Below, piece after piece: positions 60,977 to 64,000 of a stretch of 64,000 nucleotides of DNA. Both the position numbers and the translations under genes were made by a program. The notes below the pieces were generated by a model. It had not been told where the DNA came from, did not search any database, and worked only from the letters and a program-made list of their open reading frames with translations. Source of the stretch: JBHJGM01 sp050331815 (GTDB lineage: Bacteria > Verrucomicrobiota > Verrucomicrobiia > Opitutales > JBHJGM01); NCBI GenBank assembly GCA_050331815.1, contig JBHJGM010000008.1:1-64000 (forward strand), in the 5' to 3' direction. Every line of letters begins with the position of its first letter. Positions within the stretch are counted from its first letter, which is position 1.

Positions 60977-61681
60977 CTACTGCTCAACCACGCGGTAACC
61001 TACTCCGCGCACGGTTTCGATGATGTCCGCCTCCGGGCCGAGCTTTTCGCGCAACCGCCGGATGTGTGTGTCCACGGTCCGGGTTTCAATATCGGCCTCG
61101 TAATTCCACACATTCACCAGCAGATTTTCGCGGCTTTGCACGCGGCCCTTGCGCTCCATCAGCAGGCGCAGCAACCGAAACTCCGTCGCCGTCAAATCCA
61201 CGGGCCCGCCGTTGACCAGCAGCCGATGCTTTTCGATATCAATGATCACACGACCGATGGCCAGCTGGCGCGCCGGACCGGTTTCCTCGGTTGGAGTCAA
61301 ACGCTTGAACAACACGTTCATGCGCAGCACGATTTCCTTAAAATTGAAGGGTTTGCAGATGTAGTCGTCCGCCCCGGTTTCCAGGCCCTTGATGCGATCA
61401 TCGGGCTCGCCCCGCGCCGTGAGAAAAATCACCGGAACCTCTTTCATCACAGGGTCCGAACGCAGCATGCGGCATATCTGTATGCCATTGAGCTCGGGCA
61501 TCATGATGTCGAGGATAACCAAGTCCGGCCTGAATTCGCGGGCCACGCCCATGATCAGCAACGGATCATTAATCACTTCAACTTCGTAGCCTTCGCTGCG
61601 CAGTTTATAATCGAGTAGTTCGGTGACGTCGGGTTCGTCATCGACCACGAGTACCTTTTTGCTCAACGCGACGGTTGTCAT
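60977..61681 (-). CDS. phoB: OmpR/PhoB family response regulator
   Basis: 234 residues. Receiver (1-120) with DDE pocket VVDDEPDVTELL, phospho-Asp in LVILDIMMPELNG, Thr/Lys in FLTARG and CKPFNFKEI; winged helix-turn-helix (about 135-232) with VDLTATEFRLLRLLMERKGRVQSRENLLVNVW and RTVDTHIRRLREKLG. With the adjacent PhoR-like kinase it forms a complete two-component system, here possibly the phosphate regulon; no pst/phoU genes are in the window, so the PhoB name is tentative. Confidence 0.85.
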   Translation of the reverse strand: MTTVALSKKVLVVDDEPDVTELLDYKLRSEGYEVEVINDPLLIMGVAREFRPDLVILDIMMPELNGIQICRMLRSDPVMKEVPVIFLTARGEPDDRIKGLETGADDYICKPFNFKEIVLRMNVLFKRLTPTEETGPARQLAIGRVIIDIEKHRLLVNGGPVDLTATEFRLLRLLMERKGRVQSRENLLVNVWNYEADIETRTVDTHIRRLREKLGPEADIIETVRGVGYRVVEQ

Positions 61682-61742
61682 ACAGGGTGCTAAGGTGAGA
61701 CATGAGCACTAGCGTGGAATGCCACGCTTGCCAACACGCAAA

Positions 61743-63653
61743 TCACTCAGCGGCGGACACCGATTTGGGGACACTTGCACGCGCTCGCTTCAAGGCCACC
61801 ATCAAGAGGCTCACGTCGGCGGGATTCACTCCGCTGATTCGACCCGCCTGCGCCAGGGTTCGGGGCGAGAGGGCCTGCAGCTTCTCACGTGCCTCGTTGC
61901 GCAAGCCCGGCACCTTCGCAAATTCAAAACCTTCCGGGATGCGCACCCGCTCCAGCTGCAGCATTTTTTTCATCTGCCGCTCCTCGCGTTGAAGGTAACC
62001 TTGATATAAAATGCGATAATTAACCTCAGCTCGAACTGTCTCGCTTTCACTTCGCAGCTGCTGCGGCCACAACGCTTCGCTGTCGGAATTGCCGCCACGC
62101 AACAAATCACCCAAACGCCCGCCGCTGACCGTCGTGCTTTCAATGCGTTCAACCCAGCCATCAATACTCTGCTTAAACTCTCGCATGCGCTGACCGCGGG
62201 CCTGCGAAACGAGTCCGCGTTCAAGGGCGGCATCGCACAAGCGATACTCTGCGCTTCCATGATTTAATGAAAGTCGGTACTCCGCCCTACTTGTAAACAT
62301 CCTGTAAGGCTCTTGAGTGCCCTTGGTAACCAGGTCGTCAATCAATACCCCTATGTACGCCTGGTCCCGCCCCAGCACCAAGGGTGACTCACCGCGAACC
62401 TTGGCAACTGCATTAACCCCCGCCACCAGTCCCTGCCCTGCCGCTTCTTCATAGCCGGAAGTGCCATTGATTTGCCCGGCAAAAAAGAGATTTTCTACCT
62501 TTTTTGATTCCAACGAAGGCTGCAACTGAGTCGGCGGCGCGAAATCATATTCGACAGCATAGGCAGGCCGCAGCATTTGAACTCTCTCCAGGCCGGTTAC
62601 TGAGCGCAACACATCCAACTGCACATCAAAAGGCAAGCTGGTTGAGAGCCCATTGATGTACCATTCGTCGGTATTGCGTCCTTCCGGTTCGAGAAACAAA
62701 CGATGCGTGCTTTTCTCGGTAAATCGCACGAATTTATCTTCAATTGACGGGCAATAGCGAGGGCCCGAGGACTCGATGATGCCACTGTACAAAGGAGAGC
62801 GATGGAGGTTGCTTCGAATCAGACGCTCAGTCTCTCCGGTGGTTGATGTGATCCAGCAGGGCACTTGGTCTGAGCCGGGATGCCATCCTGGCAGTCTCTG
62901 GCCGGATTGTTCCACGTGGAACAAATCCACTTTTCCTCGTGAATCATAAAAGCCAAACGACGTGACCTTTTCATCACCTGGCTGGACCTCGCATTTACCA
63001 AAATCAACACTGGATCCCAAAATGCGCGGAGGCGTACCTGTTTTCAGACGCTGCAAACCAATCCCAGCCTCCATAAGTGACCCCGAAAGTCCGGAGGAGG
63101 TAAAATCGCCCAGTCGGCCACCATCGTTCTTGTTCTCACCGATGTGCATCAAGCCGCGCAGAAAGGTCCCAGTCGTAACAATGATCGTGCGCCCATAAAA
63201 ATTTGCGCCGATCGAAGTACGAACACCAACAACAGCATCGCCCTCGAATATCAGTCCAGTCACCAGGCACTGAAATAGGGTCAGCTTTTTCTGCGACTCC
63301 AGGCGGTGCTTGATTCGAAACTGGTAAGTCTTCTTGTCACATTGAACACGTGGTGCCTGCACCGCAGGACCTTTTGGCCGATTCAAAAGACGAAATTGAA
63401 TTCCAGTGGTGTCGGCGGTCACTGCCATTTCACCGCCTAGAGCATCGATCTCGCGTACAATCTGCCCTTTAGCTTGTCCGCCAATCGCGGGATTGCAGCT
63501 CATTTGGGCACAAGTATCGATGTTACCGGTCAGCAAAAGCGTGTCAGCGCCTAAACGCGATGCCGCCAAGGCAGCCTCACAGCCCGCATGACCCGCACCG
63601 CAAATAATAACTTCGTATGGTCGGTCCGGCTCCACTCTGAGCGGATTTTTCAT
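61743..63653 (-). CDS. mnmG: tRNA uridine 5-carboxymethylaminomethyl modification enzyme MnmG
   Basis: 636 residues from the ATG at 63653, which overlaps the mnmE stop as ATGA. FAD-binding motif VIICGAGHAGCEAALAASRLG, the signature CNPAIGGQAKGQIVREIDALGG and MFTSRAEYRLSLN, plus a C-terminal helical domain (RVRIPEGFEFAKVPGLRNEAREKLQAL), are diagnostic. With MnmE it makes the cmnm5 group at wobble uridine 34. The coding sequence contains a perfect parS palindrome, read as LFHVEQ in the protein, a sign of an origin-proximal gene. Confidence 0.96.
   Translation of the reverse strand: MKNPLRVEPDRPYEVIICGAGHAGCEAALAASRLGADTLLLTGNIDTCAQMSCNPAIGGQAKGQIVREIDALGGEMAVTADTTGIQFRLLNRPKGPAVQAPRVQCDKKTYQFRIKHRLESQKKLTLFQCLVTGLIFEGDAVVGVRTSIGANFYGRTIIVTTGTFLRGLMHIGENKNDGGRLGDFTSSGLSGSLMEAGIGLQRLKTGTPPRILGSSVDFGKCEVQPGDEKVTSFGFYDSRGKVDLFHVEQSGQRLPGWHPGSDQVPCWITSTTGETERLIRSNLHRSPLYSGIIESSGPRYCPSIEDKFVRFTEKSTHRLFLEPEGRNTDEWYINGLSTSLPFDVQLDVLRSVTGLERVQMLRPAYAVEYDFAPPTQLQPSLESKKVENLFFAGQINGTSGYEEAAGQGLVAGVNAVAKVRGESPLVLGRDQAYIGVLIDDLVTKGTQEPYRMFTSRAEYRLSLNHGSAEYRLCDAALERGLVSQARGQRMREFKQSIDGWVERIESTTVSGGRLGDLLRGGNSDSEALWPQQLRSESETVRAEVNYRILYQGYLQREERQMKKMLQLERVRIPEGFEFAKVPGLRNEAREKLQALSPRTLAQAGRISGVNPADVSLLMVALKRARASVPKSVSAAE
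62908..62923. other. parS centromere site (perfect), within mnmG
   Basis: TGTTCCACGTGGAACA, a 16-bp perfect palindrome identical to the known ParB-binding parS sequence in several bacteria (consensus TGTTNCACGTGNAACA). ParB spreads from such sites near the chromosome origin. It lies inside the mnmG coding frame. Confidence 0.9.
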
Positions 63654-64000
63654 TTTCCGATGCAAAAATTCGAAAACAACTCATCCAGGATGGCCTCACT
63701 GTCAATTTGGCCTACAACCGATCCCAGAGCCTCCAGCGCGTCTCGAAGATGAATCAGCGCTACTTCTGCGCCTTCTTTTGCCTTCAGGCATTGTAACGCG
63801 TGCTCAACTGAAAGTTCTGTATTTTTGAAGCATTGAGCCTGCCTCTGGTTAACCACCCAGGCATCTGCCTCCGGCACCAAGTTAGCTCGCGTCAATGTCT
63901 CAACGATTGTTCCACGTAGAACATCCATGCCATTACCGCACTTGGCCGAGACGGAAACCCGACTTACCGTGGGTAAAAAACCCGCATCGCTGTGGTAACC
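63650..64000 (-). CDS. mnmE: tRNA modification GTPase MnmE, C-terminal part (cut by window edge)
   Basis: The last 116 residues of MnmE, open to the right edge. The frame shows the G5 motif of the GTPase (VSVSAKCGNG), then the helical domain (AEVALIHLRDALEALGSVVGQ) and the C-terminal CIGK motif whose cysteine is needed for tRNA modification. The rest of the gene, including the G1-G4 motifs, lies outside the window. The TGA overlaps the mnmG ATG. A 15/16 parS-like site lies within this piece. Confidence 0.94.
   Translation of the reverse strand, partial: GYHSDAGFLPTVSRVSVSAKCGNGMDVLRGTIVETLTRANLVPEADAWVVNQRQAQCFKNTELSVEHALQCLKAKEGAEVALIHLRDALEALGSVVGQIDSEAILDELFSNFCIGK
63908..63923. other. 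parS-like site (15 of 16), within mnmE
   Basis: TGTTCCACGTAGAACA, one base off the perfect palindrome found 1,000 bp to the left. Within tolerance of ParB binding in some species, so a likely second, weaker site. Confidence 0.6.

Noticed and set aside
1..64000. tRNA, rRNA, CRISPR arrays, insertion sequences or prophage
   Set aside because: Spacers were read for tRNA T-loops, regular repeats and transposase-like frames; none was found.

Overview
The window is a high-GC, gene-dense bacterial chromosome segment with few clear Shine-Dalgarno sites, many tightly packed or overlapping genes and no rRNA, tRNA, CRISPR or insertion sequence that I can see. The gene repertoire fits Verrucomicrobiota, probably an Opitutae/Puniceicoccales-like organism: a VPEP-anchored exported protein, a TPR/ExbB/ExbD envelope operon, an all-alpha dimeric dUTPase, a DapL-type aminotransferase, RNase Y together with RNase G, and several sugar-polymer degradation genes. 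This assignment is inferred from gene content, not from a phylogeny.

Layout: 0-4.4 kb holds the end of a metallophosphoesterase, the SEDS cell-wall polymerase rodA, RNase G and a secreted esterase. 4.5-5.0 kb is a small toxin-antitoxin locus whose toxin frame carries an in-frame amber codon. 5-13 kb looks like plant-polysaccharide (pectin/arabinan) use: a PL22-like oligogalacturonate lyase, three oxidoreductases and two tandem GH51-like arabinofuranosidase paralogues. 13-14.6 kb has a PEP-CTERM protein with its own terminator and a small unknown. 15-21.2 kb is a five-gene operon of two TPR proteins, ExbB and two ExbD proteins. 21.3-23.3 kb has glyoxalase I, rsmD and a PfkB sugar kinase. 23.3-29.8 kb is a second sugar-related block (sulfatase, fucose isomerase-like protein, VOC protein, SMP-30 lactonase, DeoR regulator, methyltransferase).

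30-34.5 kb is a minus-strand run of poorly recognised genes (acidic-tail protein, a FlgN-like small protein, TPR protein, proline-rich exported protein) and a cytidylyltransferase. 34.8-38.4 kb is a signalling block: a sigma-54 activator, a CheX phosphatase and a REC-pseudoREC-STAS protein. 38.6-44.6 kb is a pseudaminic acid-type nonulosonate cluster (pseB, pseI convergent with pseC, a pseH-like acetyltransferase and a large SDR/ATP-grasp fusion whose SDR catalytic tyrosine is replaced by threonine). No pseG is visible. Together 30-44.6 kb may be a flagellum or surface-glycan modification region, but no structural flagellar gene is in view.

44.8-51.5 kb is housekeeping (RNase Y, TetR regulator, DapL-like aminotransferase, dUTPase, murA) plus an unusual Arg/Ser-rich disordered protein. 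51.5-58.3 kb is the complete F1Fo ATP synthase operon atpBEFHAGDC. 58.5-64 kb carries a small membrane protein, trmB, a PhoB/PhoR-type two-component pair, mnmG and the end of mnmE. A perfect parS palindrome lies inside mnmG and a 15/16 copy lies exactly 1,000 bp away inside mnmE, so the right end of the window is probably close to the chromosome origin.
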